Origin: Pseudisothecium myosuroides
Taxonomy: Eukaryota > Streptophyta > Bryopsida > Hypnales > Lembophyllaceae
Assembly (NCBI GenBank): GCA_951799445.1
Contig: OX637292.1
Span: 10,605,296 to 10,669,295 of the forward strand
DNA length: 64,000 bases
Reading direction: 5' to 3'
The position numbers and the translations under genes were made by a program. Positions 20,836 to 31,735 of this stretch are shown here, piece after piece; within the stretch, counting starts at the first letter, position 1; every line of letters begins with the position of its first letter. The notes beneath the pieces are model-generated. The model was not told where the DNA came from and made no database searches. It saw nothing but the letters and a program-made list of their open reading frames with translations.

Positions 20836-22004
20836 ATGTAGGTTTTGTAGGAGTATGGTGAACTAACCCACTACCACCACCCTTCTCAATTTCGCCCATA
20901 TGTACATTTGGTGTACATTTCCCTTTTGAAATGTGCCCCAATGGTACATTGGAAGCAGAATTGAGAAGGGTAATGGTAAAAGGCTGTTCACCTTAATAGA
21001 AGGAATTGATATAGATCCCTTTAGAACATGAAACCACTGTGCAACACCAATGCTTTGGCGTGTTGAACTGAAATGGCTCCAAAACTGAAAAGAAAAAGGA
21101 AAAAAGAAGAAGAAAGACATGCTTGTGTTTGATCCAGGTACGACCTTTCAAGTCTAGTCTAGTTTCTTTGGTCTAGTTTCTTTAGATGGGGAATATTATG
21201 GGCATCAAACTAGGTGCTGGATTGGAGAAGAGGTCCCTTCAAACTCTTCTTAAATTGAAATTTGAGAATTTTTAATTCAACATTATGAAACTAGTTGTTG
21301 CATTTAATGTGAAAACGGTACCACCAAGTGCATTTTTCAATTGTTGTTCATAGATTGTGTTGTATCTCTTCATCCATACACATATAATACACATGCAAAA
21401 ACCCGGTCATGTATGACTTAGCACTACTTTCTTAGTCTGTGAATGCTACTGAAATCTAACTATTTTGGAAATGTTGAATACTAATGGAATTGACTTCTAG
21501 GTACAACAAGAAGAATAGAGTTTTCTAGAAAAAGTTTTGACCTTTTTCAATTTATGTTCACATAAGTTTATAGCTATTATGAAAAAAACCCATTGACATT
21601 TACTAAACAGTTTATATGTGCCTCTTATTTTCTCTATTTTCACAAGACATTTTCTCTTTTTCAACGTATAATTCAATATGCTTGGTTAGTTGCCCAGTTA
21701 TTGCAAGTGTTCGTTCATTGGCATGTGTTTGATGCATTGGAGTTTTACTGACAATGCAATTTGTATTAGCCTTACATGGTAAAGGCTCATGAACATAAAA
21801 CAATGAATGTTGTAAGAAAAATTTAAACTAAATAGTTTTGTGAGAACTTGTATGTAGTTTCTTCATTGTAAGGTCACATAGACTTGGATTCCTGCCATTG
21901 GGTTCAATAGCTTTACCATTCAAAAGAGTTGCTTATTTTACAATTGAAGGAATTTAGAAGTTGCAAGATTGCATTTTCGTGATAGATTTACCATGTAGAT
22001 CTTC

Positions 22005-22275
22005 ATTAGAGGGAAAGTTGAACCCTCAAGGGGCCGTGAATTCAAGAGTCGCACATCGTCAGTTCTTGCTTGATTTCTCACGTCATGTAAGTGCATCAAG
22101 TGGTTAGAGAGTCCAACTCTATTAATTTGAGAGTCAATGAATGAATTTGCGAGGTTAATTTCTGTAGCTGATCTTGTGTTTTGTCAATGAACTCTATCAT
22201 TGGTGCTTCACGTCATTTCTCCATCCCGTCTACATCACAACAGAGGGAAGCAACCCAATGGAGGGCTCAATTTTC
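22005..22275. repeat. Dispersed repeat unit, copy 1 of 3
   Basis: Shares GTTGAACCCTCAAGG...GAGAGTC...GAATGAATTTGCGAGGTTA...ATCATTGGTGCTTCACGTCA...GGCTCAATTTTCTT with 33,395-33,660 and 38,090-38,360. The phrase ATCATTGGTGCTTCA resembles the junction after a plant LTR-retrotransposon LTR, so an LTR relic is possible, but no LTR boundary, target duplication or coding region supports this. Confidence 0.45.
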
Positions 22276-22595
22276 TTCTAAATGTGTTTTACAAAACTGG
22301 ATACAACGCTAAGTGGACAGAGTGTAACTACGTGCAATTTCGATATTATCAAAGCATTATGATCAAAATGCCAAGTAGAGCAATTTCCTCAACTGTTATG
22401 CAGGACAAGCAACTTCATTGTAAAACTGAATGTAAGGCAACTGAAACTTGAACCTAATACACACGTCTCTTAGTGACCGAGTCATCTTACATTGGTGAAC
22501 ACTCTCAATGCAGCTGCTTACTCCACATAATACTGTGAGCTTGACTGTAGCAAGCAAACATTCCAAGACACACACCAGTGATTATGAGTGTTTTT

Positions 22596-22937
22596 AAAAA
22601 AATGAACAAATGGAACAAACCATTGCATTAAAACAAACCCAGGAACAACAATCCAAGCTCAAGAGCTGGACACTGAAGAGATAAGAGCAAGAGACAAAAC
22701 AAGAGGCAAAAGAACTACTGAAACAAACAAAGGGGAGGGCCCTTCTTGTTCCAGATAATGCACAATTATGGCCTACTAGCAAGAACCAGAGCGTGAATCC
22801 AAATGTTATCAAATCTAGCCCATATGGTAGAAGCCTGTTGAGGACATTGTTGAGCCCCAATTTGTGCCTTCAATTGCATAGCGCGACTAGAATCAAGCAA
22901 TGCATTCCACAAAGCATCGTGAGTAACATCCAAAGGC
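22596..22937 (-). mobile_element. 5'-truncated retroposon with coding tail
   Basis: Present in this flank but absent at the paralogous site near 38,880, where ATTATGAGTCTTTTTTAA is uninterrupted. Here GATTATGAGTGTTTTT (22,580-22,595) and GATTTTGAGTCTTTTT (22,938-22,953) frame the insert, a 16-bp duplication with two mismatches. On the minus strand the insert opens with about 56 stop-free codons (reading ...LDVTHDALWNALLDSSR... to ...NIWIHALVLASRP, stop at 22,768-22,766), followed by a leader-less 3' UTR and a low-complexity tail. This is the structure of a truncated LINE or processed transcript. The peptide is not recognised with certainty. Confidence 0.55.
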
Positions 22938-25900
22938 GATTTTGAGTCTTTTTAACACATTATTTAACTGTTGATGTTCTAATTCAAATACTTTTGAGGA
23001 CATAAGTTTGCAGGATTGCCTCTTCCACAATCTCATTAGGTTTGGCCCAAGTCTGAGACTCGAGATTATATTATCTCAAGGTTATTTTATTTTGTTATTT
23101 ATGCCATTGTGCACGCAACAATCAAACCGATCAGTTGAAATAGTCACTAACAAAAGCTCACCAACACCAATATATAGCAGGCTTAGGTGTCATACACTGA
23201 AATTGTGCATCGGTGCATCTTCCATTGAAATTTGCATTGTGGCTATTGATGTTCAAATTCTGAATTGAATGCTATTCTGCACCTCTTCTAATGAAAAAAA
23301 TGGTTAGCAACTACATTATTTGTTTTATTCTACATCTAGAGGTCATATATTGTGACAATAACAAGTAGCTACACTATGAGAGACTCTCTTTGTAGCATTG
23401 ACTAGCTTTTGAGTGAGGTCTTACTTAAAATTCTTCACATGTAGCCTCTATTAAAGCAAAGCCTCCTCTCCTTTGGTTTAGAGCATGTATCGGCTTCACA
23501 AAATCTATAGCTCAACCCTCTCTAATGACACATTTTGAATTGCACATTCCATGCTTATATCTTAAGTTTGTCATGGTATCTACATACTTGATTGGACAAC
23601 TTCTACATGTACAATTGTGAACATGCATGAGTGTGCTAATGAAAGCACAATTCTCCCTAAAGGTAAAGTCGATAGAAATGTATCAAAGCCCTGAAGGCAA
23701 AACAAATGGGGGAGTGACCCTAGACACACGAAGGCAACATCATATCGGTAGAGAAGCATGAGTGTATGGATTGTGAGGCAAAAAGGAGTGCGAAAACAAT
23801 TCAAGTTTCATAGCACAATTCATATAGAAATATTGCTCGATTGGATTCTCCCAATTGGAATCTAAATTGACTTTCAAATCCAAAGAATTCATTTTGAAAG
23901 CTAGTTCAAAAGTAAGGTAGTCCGTCCAATTTGTGCCCCAATTCAATTACTAATAAAAGTCTTCTTGTGCCACTATGCACTCGTAGTACATGTTTTAAAG
24001 TTTGAATTGTGCCTCTATCGACACTATAGGTGCATACTATTGGAATTAATTCTGAGAACTAAATTGTAGTACAAATAGGATAGATTACTTTAGAACTACA
24101 ATTGGTTCCCAAATTGAATAGCCTTGCCATGTCATTTGACCACTAGCCCGGCACTAACTACCAGATGCACTAGCATCATTTAATTTCAAATCGATGGATT
24201 CTCATGGAGGTAATGAGTTGCATTGAAGATGAGACAAATTACTCATATAAAAGAAAAGCAAAAAAAATCAATAATTGAATTTTCAGTAAGATTAAATTGT
24301 TTCAAAAACTTTTGTCAGTACTTAAAAAATTTATTCTCCATAATTCATAGAGAAGTCTGTCCATGGCCACAATGATCATTCAAAGCCCTTTCTATTGTTC
24401 CATTGTAACAAAGGCTTTTCCATAAATTTCATATATTTTCGCTAAATTCCATATATTTTAGAAGCCACGAATTCTTCAAATGATATCCATGAGCAATTTA
24501 GTTCTAAAAATGGGTAAATATCCTGCATTCTGTACGATGTATCTCATGTCTTATTAGTATATTGGGCTTGAGATTGTCATGGAAGAAAGCTGGTAAGAGA
24601 TGCTCCCTTTTCATGTTCACTGGCAGCAATGCAATGCACATAATTAGAGAAGAAAAGGAATTCAAATGTCAGTTTTGTTAATTAGGTAGTACTCCACACT
24701 ACTTTGGTACTTTCAGGACTTGCAGTCTCAAACGGAAATCTACATCTGGCCTCGTTTTTAGAGCATTGTGCACACAAACTTATGCCAAGATTTGTAATGC
24801 TGGAGTCGTGCCAGTTTAGTGAAATTGGCGATTTCAGAAGAATAAGCAGGTCAAAAACAATGTCAAACATATCACAAGCCTAAAAACCAACACCCCTTGG
24901 AGCATGCTGAAAACCCCTGTTTATTGATACATAGTTTCTCTCATCATGTCTCTGTCTTGCAACATTTATATTCAGTCTGCGGAAGTTATTTCGAAGTAGT
25001 GCAGTTTCTCCTTTCATGACAATTGACAAGAAGATTGCTTTCTCTTCCATAAATTGTCCTTTCATGTTAGCAGATGCTGATGCAATCAACTCAATCAAGG
25101 TCACACATCTTCATCGTAAGTTGTAGTTGTTCTTCGGATAGATTTCATATAATTGGCGCGCATGAGAATGGTTTACAGGAACTGGCACTACTGTATGTAC
25201 CACCAGAAACTAGAGTAATTTGAGTCAATCAAGGAAAACTAGAGCAATTTCGAGTTGTCCGACTAAAACCTTAAATATGATGGCTGAACCATAAATCTAT
25301 AAATGTTTGAAATCACATCTAATCGAGCTCAAAACATTGGCATTCTAACAAATATAACCATCCTAGATAGAACTTTTGATCCCCAATCAAAACCTTTGGC
25401 ACTTTGGAATGTGCCAATTTACCGAATAGGAGATTCTTACCTTATATACTGAATAAAATAGCCCAGTCACTGCCGCTTCTACTACGAGCTGTTGTTGGAC
25501 ATGATTTGTGTCAATTTACCAGTCATTTACGTCAGTAATTTGGATTCAAGCTCAGATGGTCACATTTGTTAACAATGGCGTGCTTCAGAGCGCCAAAATG
25601 GTGCACAAAACTAGCACTGGCACAGATCTGAGATAGTGAGATTCAAAAGACAGGAACTTCAAATTCGCAAAATTGGCGAAAATTCTCGACTTCGGCGCTT
25701 TTAAAGGCTAAAGGCGAAACTCTGCTATGGTTCATTTGTTCATCCGTCTGAGTCTTCAATCCACATTTATTTCCATATCTATTCCTGAATGCGCCAGCTT
25801 TTTTATGCTATGCCAATGAATTTAAATACTTGGATTTGTAGGGCATAACGACTTCCGAATACGACCCACCATAGGCTCAATACGAAGGACGAAGAATTTC

Positions 25901-26693
25901 TCAAGTCCAATAGATCTGAATGTCGACATGCACGTATACTATAATAAGTCATGCTCATATTTGCTGATTTCCTTGTAAATATGATTAACCTTGTCCGCAG
26001 TATTCCACTTCTGTTTACTCCAGACATACAAAGAAGAGGCTCCGCGTCTGACATGAATGGGTGTACCTGGAGAAAGTCATCCATTTCGAGCTTACAAACA
26101 GGAGGAAGTTGTTCTCATCCGATCATAACATACTCAGTTTTCCACAAGTCATGACTGTCACGATTCTCGCATTTTGATCATTCAAGCACATTCGGCGGCT
26201 ACGTGATTCCAGTTCGGAGCTCATAAACTGGCAGGCATCTGCCTAGCTAGTGATCAATCAAAGCACCTAATTCAGTAGTCAGCTAAAAACAAATGTCAAT
26301 TTCGTGCAATCAATAGAATCGGCGGAATTCCACGACTTGGACAAATTTCCGGGGACGTGGACTGAAAACGTAAACCCATAGGAGTCCAATTTGAAGAGCT
26401 CTGTGCAGCTGAATGTCACCATCTTTGCTCCTCGAATCATCCCAATCTCGCGAAATTGACGATTATATTCAAACTAAGCAGGAAATAATTCTCACAGAGA
26501 TGGAACCGTTCCTTTTGCATGCATCTCGTAAAATTGGAATGTATATCACCAACACTCAACTCTGATCACAAATAGATACAACATTTTGTATGCATTAAAA
26601 AATCCAGAGGGCCTCAGTATTCCTCAAGCAAATTACAATAACCTCGGACATCAGAGCTTATCAGCTCACTTGATTGAACAAGTAATGCATTAA

Positions 26694-26699
26694 TTTATT
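26694..26699 (-). terminator. Poly-A signal of GLP1
   Basis: AATAAA on the minus strand about 235 bases after the GLP1 stop, in a context (ACAATAAATTAATGCATTA-like) conserved in the 3' flanks of all five GLP genes. Confidence 0.5.
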
Positions 26700-26931
26700 G
26701 TAAGCTACACACCCAGTTAAGTGCGTTTATCAAGAACGATTGCAGTGAACACCACCGGTGAATGACACTGACTTGAATGGAAATACTTATAAAATACCCT
26801 GATTACACATGAACGTTCAAATCAAATAGGCACGACTCTAGCTAAGCAACGAATTCCAATTAAATTCCAAGCTGAACTCCAGTTCAGCTGTTGAATTGGT
26901 GCCTGGCGGAATGAGCTGCCGTAACTAGTAC

Positions 26932-27618
26932 TCAAGGGTGACCGGGGTACGAAGCCTTGAGGAGCTTGACCGTGGCGGCGTCCACGCCGAACGACTTCTC
27001 GATCACGGCGCTGGTGATGTTGGGCGTGAAGACTTGGTTGGCGGTGAGCAGCAGCCCCGGCTTCTGCGACGTGAGCGTGTTGAAGGTGATGGCGCTCTCG
27101 TTGCCCACGTTGAGCTGGAAGTGCAGCTGCGCGCGCGGAAACAAGATCACGTCGCCCACCTCCAGCGTGGCCGCGTACAGCACGTTGTCGTCGCTGACGA
27201 AGCCGGTGTAGATGCGTCCCTTCAACACGAACAGCGTCTCGGCGGCGCGCGGGTGCGTGTGCAGCGGCACCACGCCGCCCACGGCGAAGTCCAGTCGTGC
27301 GTGCGTGACGCCGTGCGTGTTGAGTCCCGGGAACTGCACGGGCGTGGCCAGCGCCACGATGGCCCCCGTGGGCGCCTGGTTCACGTCGTTGACGTCGCCG
27401 CCCGGCGCTCGGAAGCCCTTGTAGACGAAGTCTTCAGCGGAGACGTTGCTTCGCGGTTTGCAGGCGTATCCGTTGACGAGCGGCGCATTGGGCGAGAGAT
27501 CCGCCACGCAGAAGTCTTGCAACGGGTCGGGGTCGGCGGCCTTCACAGTGCCCACGACCAGCATTATCGCACAGCCGATGATCAAAATCATGGCGTTTCC
27601 TCTTCCCGAACGGGCCAT
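26932..27618 (-). CDS. Germin-like protein 1 (secreted cupin), A-type promoter
   Basis: A 228-residue intronless germin-like protein; germins are apoplastic Mn-binding cupins, some with oxalate oxidase or superoxide dismutase activity. Residues 1-27 form a signal peptide (hydrophobic run 9-25, cleavage near VKA/AD). Landmarks: QDFCVADL (34-41); the Cys37-Cys53 pair; cupin motif 1 GGVVPLHTHPRAAETLFVLKG (first G at 114) with metal ligands His120, His122, Glu127; cupin motif 2 GDVILFPRAQLHFQLN with ligand His166. The usual Gly of the PxG box is Ala163. Sequons at Asn58, Asn173, Asn200. The frame is open another 101 codons upstream, but that stretch contains the TATA box, so the ATG at 27,618 is chosen. 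GLP1 differs from GLP2 only at residues 157 and 196 (Val instead of Ile). Head-to-head with GLP2. Enzymatic activity not predictable. Confidence 0.93.
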   Translation of the reverse strand: MARSGRGNAMILIIGCAIMLVVGTVKAADPDPLQDFCVADLSPNAPLVNGYACKPRSNVSAEDFVYKGFRAPGGDVNDVNQAPTGAIVALATPVQFPGLNTHGVTHARLDFAVGGVVPLHTHPRAAETLFVLKGRIYTGFVSDDNVLYAATLEVGDVILFPRAQLHFQLNVGNESAITFNTLTSQKPGLLLTANQVFTPNITSAVIEKSFGVDAATVKLLKASYPGHP

Positions 27619-27818
27619 TGCTGAAATCAACCTTCCCAGCTTATCAACTGATGAAGATTGCCAAGTGAATTGCCGAAGCGTAGCTAGCAAGCTAATTGAT
27701 GAGACCAGCTTCAAAGCCAGCAAGGCTGGAAAACGGTTGTGGCTGTGAATTGAAGCTAGATGGATATTGGAGTGAAAGGTGATGTTTGAGTGTGAAATTG
27801 AATCCCCACTGGTGAGCC

Positions 27819-27825
27819 ATTTATA
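27819..27825 (-). promoter_or_regulatory. A-type GLP promoter TATA box (GLP1)
   Basis: TATAAAT on the minus strand about 200 bases before the GLP1 ATG. The same box at the same distance with the same context (CATGTATAAATGGCTCAC) precedes GLP4 and GLP5. The leader contains TCACACTCAAACATCACC-like sequence. Confidence 0.6.
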
Positions 27826-28371
27826 CATACGCTCTCCGTGGCCTGCGAGAACTGCGAAATACCTCGCATGTTCGATCTCATTCTTCATGACTTCTCCATG
27901 CAGCGTCTGAACCAGATTCACCAGTATTGGAGCCTTCCAGGACAGTGTTTGGAAGTGGGGATCCCGACGTCAGTTCGATCAGCTGCACCGAAAGAACAGG
28001 CCCTGGCTACTCGATCGTTGGCAGAAAGCCGATTCATGGGTTCCTTCGGATTGGTGACTCAATTCACACATGGTCGGACATGGAAAAGAAATCTTTGAGG
28101 CGGCGGGCGAGTTGATAACTAGTGCACGTAAACAGAATTGAAAGTGAACTATGTTCAAGTGGAAAGGATTCCGAGAAGAGGTTGTGGAGATGAGTTACGA
28201 AGGTGGTGGCGACGTACAGTACGTTCCTTCGTGGTAGTGAGAGCGAGCAGCAAGGCATGTCAACACAAGACATAAGATAATGGAGTTTTTGTTTGGCAGC
28301 AGCTTCCTCGCAAAGCAGAGTTCGTTGACGACAGTAACGTACAATCGTCACTCTCTGCAACTCATACATTA

Positions 28372-28797
28372 AGGTCAGACCACCCATACCCGATCACTTA
28401 AGGGATTCCGAGACAGAGTCATGAGCAGAGCAGTATGAGGGCATGCAAATTTTTCCCATGTAGAAAGATAGGAAATATGAGGACCGCAAATTTTTAGTAA
28501 TTTTATTCCCAAATTGAAATTATTTTGAATTTTGAGAGTCAGAAAGTGCTATAAATCCATAGCTCATGTCTAGACTCTTCCAATTTTGATAATTCAAGAA
28601 CTATTTCCTGCTCACTATTTCCTACTTTTTTGCTCACTACTTCAGGACATGTGTCATGACCTTAGTAGTGCCAACCTTGAAAAGGGAAAAAAACACACAT
28701 TCCAAGCTTCTATTGGAAATCTGTTCCATCTTGGTTAAAAATAATTGCCTTCTATAGTTTGGGTGTAGGTCCTTGGTTGGAAATAGGTGGTTCTACC
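28372..28797. mobile_element. Tourist-like MITE in the A-type upstream region
   Basis: 426 bp with inverted ends AGGTCAGACCACCCAT and its imperfect complement (GGTGGTTCTACC at the right). TTA lies outside both ends (28,369-28,371, 28,798-28,800). The same insertion, at the same flanking sequence, is present upstream of GLP5 (59,876-60,299) but absent upstream of GLP4, where the site near 52,890 reads TCAGTTTTTTATTAAATG without an insert. The insertion therefore occurred after the GLP1/GLP5 lineage separated from GLP4. Confidence 0.75.
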
Positions 28798-28800
28798 TTA

Positions 28801-30600
28801 CAAAAAAAATTGACTGGATTTAAAAAAAAAGAGAAATTGAATGAAATTAATATGAAGGGAAAATCTAACTGCAATTAGAGGACTTCAATCTAGTTTGGAC
28901 CCCTTTCTAAAATTGACTTCTATAGATTTTTGCCTAAAATGCATTGAGTCTACTCTTCAAGAGCCTAGGATTATTTTTGTATAAAATTGTTTCTAGCAAT
29001 TTGAAAATTCATAGTTTATTTAGTGTATGGTATCCCTCAAATGTATAAGAGGGGATTTAGTATACTCTTTTAATTTCCAAAAAAATTCAACAAGAAATTA
29101 GGCCATTGAATAATAGGTACCATTTTTCAATTGCCTATTCAAACACATTCGGCCTATAGTTATTTTTAAAGAGAATTAATGTCTTGAAGTGAAAGGGGAG
29201 TGTTTTGGTCTAGAATTGGAGAAATATCCATTTTCGCAAAGTTCATGTAAGTGGAGTTGCAATTATTGATCATTTGAACATAGGTCACAATCACATACCC
29301 AAAAATCAAGCACATACACATGTTGCAAAAATTCAATGAGCACTCTAATGGTGGATTCATATAATGACATTTATTCCTTGGTTTCTCCCAATGACTTCCT
29401 TTATTGTTGCGTTACCATTGAATAGATTCTTCCTTCCACATTCATATTGTCATTTGAAGTGTTGATATTAGTTAGACAAAGTTGATCATGAGTGCCCATA
29501 CTTTAGTGATTTTGCGTGGAGAACATGTTAGGTCATAGCACCCAAAATGTGGTGTATGAATGGTCAAACAATATTTAAAAAATTATCTAATTTTTTTTAA
29601 AGAAATTTGTATATATGAATATTCACAACATTTTACAAAATTGAGTTTGCATATTCAAACGTTGACAAAATCTCCAACAATGAGTTCCTTATTCACCCCA
29701 CCATGCAATTCGCTACCTAGACTTTTGATCCATCGTGAGTTTCATAAGTATACAAAACAATCTCTATCATTTCAGATGACAATGTGCTAATTTTCACAAG
29801 AAAAATGACAAATGCAATTGAATCATTCAATCGCTACAAAATGTTGAATAGTGTGTGATTACCTCACACTAATTGAATAAATTTGAACCAAATTTGGACA
29901 AATGTGGTCCAACTCGTGTACTCATTTGATGAAAATTGGATGAACGTGGAAGAAATTTGGATGGATGTCCACGAAAGTTACGCAGCAGTGATGATCACAC
30001 TATTTGGAATGGACTGAATAGTGCAGGCAACATGATACCGAGTTTATCTAAATTACGGTCACAAACTTCCATAACCAGCTGTGGGTACTGTCACAAATCC
30101 ACACGTAATAATACTAATACTCCGTAGAAAACAGCCCTCAGTTCAATCGGCATCGAAAAGGGTTTCATAAAGCTCCAGGGTTTCATGGAGAAGTAATTCG
30201 TGATGTTCGGAAGGGCGCCCTTTTCGTATGATAATTCAAATATGGACAACAAACCGAGAGTTGCAATGAAGCAGCTAGCTGCCGTGACTGAGGAGCCTTA
30301 CCTCGTGCGACAGGCTTTGCCACTCTCCCGGCCACCCCCTCGAAGGAGCTCGCAGCATCCACGGCTGCGGAGACCTTTTAACTTGAAATTCCCAACCCGG
30401 CCCCGCGTGCTCAATGCGTATTGGCGGCATTGCTTCGATCTCATTGCCAAATATCTTTTCCTCTAGCTGCGAGTGCCCCAGTTTCAGTCCATCAAATTAT
30501 TCAAGCTCTACCGAGCAGCTCCTCGACGCTACTGTAGCTAAGTTACGTTGGCCGGTGGCTACATTTCCTTGCCGACAGTACGTATCCTTTGCCAAACTCA
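28801..30600. other. Shared intergenic DNA between divergent GLP1 and GLP2
   Basis: AT-rich DNA whose reverse complement recurs at about 58,050-59,872 (upstream of GLP5) and, interrupted by insertions, at about 45,950-47,000 plus 50,850-52,890 (between GLP3 and GLP4). Small frames at 29,936-30,127 and 30,200-30,466 recur in the copies but with indels and no recognisable motif. Relative to the GLP5 copy, a 27-bp deletion between GAGTT repeats occurred near 29,685. No gene called. Confidence 0.55.
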
Positions 30601-30619
30601 TTCTCATGAATGCTTTCTG

Positions 30620-30627
30620 CACGTGGG
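30620..30627 (+). promoter_or_regulatory. G-box in the B-type GLP upstream region
   Basis: CACGTGGG, a G-box/ABRE-like core, about 190 bases upstream of the GLP2 TATA box. It is conserved upstream of GLP3 (45,744-45,751, opposite strand). The GLP5-side block is cut immediately before this position. Function is inferred from the motif only. Confidence 0.4.
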
Positions 30628-30807
30628 ATCAAAGCTGCGGAGTCAACTGCCCGGGTGAAAGGCAACTCGATCACATGCAAGCTTTCCTCGCAACATACCA
30701 AACAATGTCCCGGAAGGTCTAGTCCGTGGACTCCAAATACACATGGGGACGGAGAGAGAACGTGCGCGGTACCTCAAGCTACTTCACCCGGCCCGCCTTG
30801 CCAGGAG

Positions 30808-30817
30808 TATATATATA
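30808..30817 (+). promoter_or_regulatory. B-type GLP promoter TATA box (GLP2)
   Basis: TATATATATA followed by CCTGAGCAACGGGG, about 235 bases before the GLP2 ATG and identical to the box before GLP3. The B-type leader and promoter are unlike the A-type ones until about 25-35 bases before the ATG, where both share GTTGATAAGCTGGG. Confidence 0.6.
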
Positions 30818-31048
30818 CCTGAGCAACGGGGTATTCAATCATCAATCTCCACAGCCAACTTTGGTTCCTGAACAACTGAACTGATTTACATGTAAACTTG
30901 CTTGTGTTCATCTCTGTCGCTGGTGAGCTCGAATTGCAGTACTTGAGCTGCATAGCGGCTGATATCCATTGCAAGTGCTCATCAATTCGCTTGCTAGTCC
31001 AGCTTCATCAGTTGATAAGCTGGGAAAGTGAGAAGGTTGATTTCAGCA

Positions 31049-31735
31049 ATGGCCCGTTCGGGAAGAGGAAACGCCATGATTTTGATCATCGGCTGTGCAA
31101 TAATGCTGGTCGTGGGCACTGTGAAGGCCGCCGACCCCGACCCGTTGCAAGACTTCTGCGTGGCGGATCTCTCGCCCAATGCGCCGCTCGTCAACGGATA
31201 CGCCTGCAAACCGCGAAGCAACGTCTCCGCTGAAGACTTCGTCTACAAGGGCTTCCGAGCGCCGGGCGGCGACGTCAACGACGTGAACCAGGCGCCCACG
31301 GGGGCCATCGTGGCGCTGGCCACGCCCGTGCAGTTCCCGGGACTCAACACGCACGGCGTCACGCACGCACGACTGGACTTCGCCGTGGGCGGCGTGGTGC
31401 CGCTGCACACGCACCCGCGCGCCGCCGAGACGCTGTTCGTGTTGAAGGGACGCATCTACACCGGCTTCGTCAGCGACGACAACGTGCTGTACGCGGCCAC
31501 GCTGGAGGTGGGCGACATTATCTTGTTTCCGCGCGCGCAGCTGCACTTCCAGCTCAACGTGGGCAACGAGAGCGCCATCACCTTCAACACGCTCACGTCG
31601 CAGAAGCCGGGGCTGCTGCTCACCGCCAACCAAATCTTCACGCCCAACATCACCAGCGCCGTGATCGAGAAGTCTTTCGGCGTGGACGCCGCCACGGTCA
31701 AGCTCCTCAAGGCTTCGTACCCCGGTCACCCTTGA
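31049..31735 (+). CDS. Germin-like protein 2 (secreted cupin), B-type promoter
   Basis: A complete 228-residue intronless germin-like protein with signal peptide, Cys37/Cys53, ligands His120, His122, Glu127 and His166, and Ala163 in the PxG position, as in GLP1. It carries Ile157 and Ile196. The start is the ATG at 31,049, shared by all copies; upstream in-frame codons exist only for seven triplets and begin with a non-ATG. The gene is on the plus strand, divergent from GLP1 with about 3.4 kb between the two start codons. GLP2 and GLP3 share a promoter type that GLP1, GLP4 and GLP5 do not have, so expression is likely to differ even though the proteins are almost the same. Predicted location apoplast; catalytic activity unassigned. 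Confidence 0.93.
   Translation: MARSGRGNAMILIIGCAIMLVVGTVKAADPDPLQDFCVADLSPNAPLVNGYACKPRSNVSAEDFVYKGFRAPGGDVNDVNQAPTGAIVALATPVQFPGLNTHGVTHARLDFAVGGVVPLHTHPRAAETLFVLKGRIYTGFVSDDNVLYAATLEVGDIILFPRAQLHFQLNVGNESAITFNTLTSQKPGLLLTANQIFTPNITSAVIEKSFGVDAATVKLLKASYPGHP

Larger units (their letters stand above)
20880..26931. repeat. GLP1 3' flank (segmental duplication, copy L1)
   Basis: This 6-kb segment 3' of GLP1 is collinear, same orientation, with 33,670-44,635 3' of GLP3; the latter is longer because of later insertions. The part nearest the gene (about 25,500-26,931) is also homologous to the 3' flanks of GLP2, GLP4 and GLP5. A roughly 265-bp dispersed unit (22,005-22,275; also 33,395-33,660 and 38,090-38,360) lies within it. 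Small open frames do not stay open between copies, so no gene is called. L1 provides the empty sites for several insertions in the 33.7-44.6 kb copy. Confidence 0.75.

Noticed and set aside
22005..22275. Solo LTR interpretation of the 265-bp dispersed unit
   Set aside because: Only the ATCATTGGTGCTTC phrase suggests an LTR edge. No TG...CA boundaries or target duplication were found, so it is listed only as a repeat.
26938..27624. Antisense 228-codon frames opposite every GLP gene (also at 31,043, 44,642, 53,755; 225 codons at 61,061)
   Set aside because: They mirror the GLP coding region exactly, are Arg/His/Val/Gly-rich composition artefacts of GC-rich codons, and have no domain. The sense strand has all germin motifs.
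27619..27921. N-terminal extension of GLP1 by 101 codons
   Set aside because: The in-frame extension spans the TATA box and leader, begins at a non-conserved codon and is not kept in GLP2 or GLP3.
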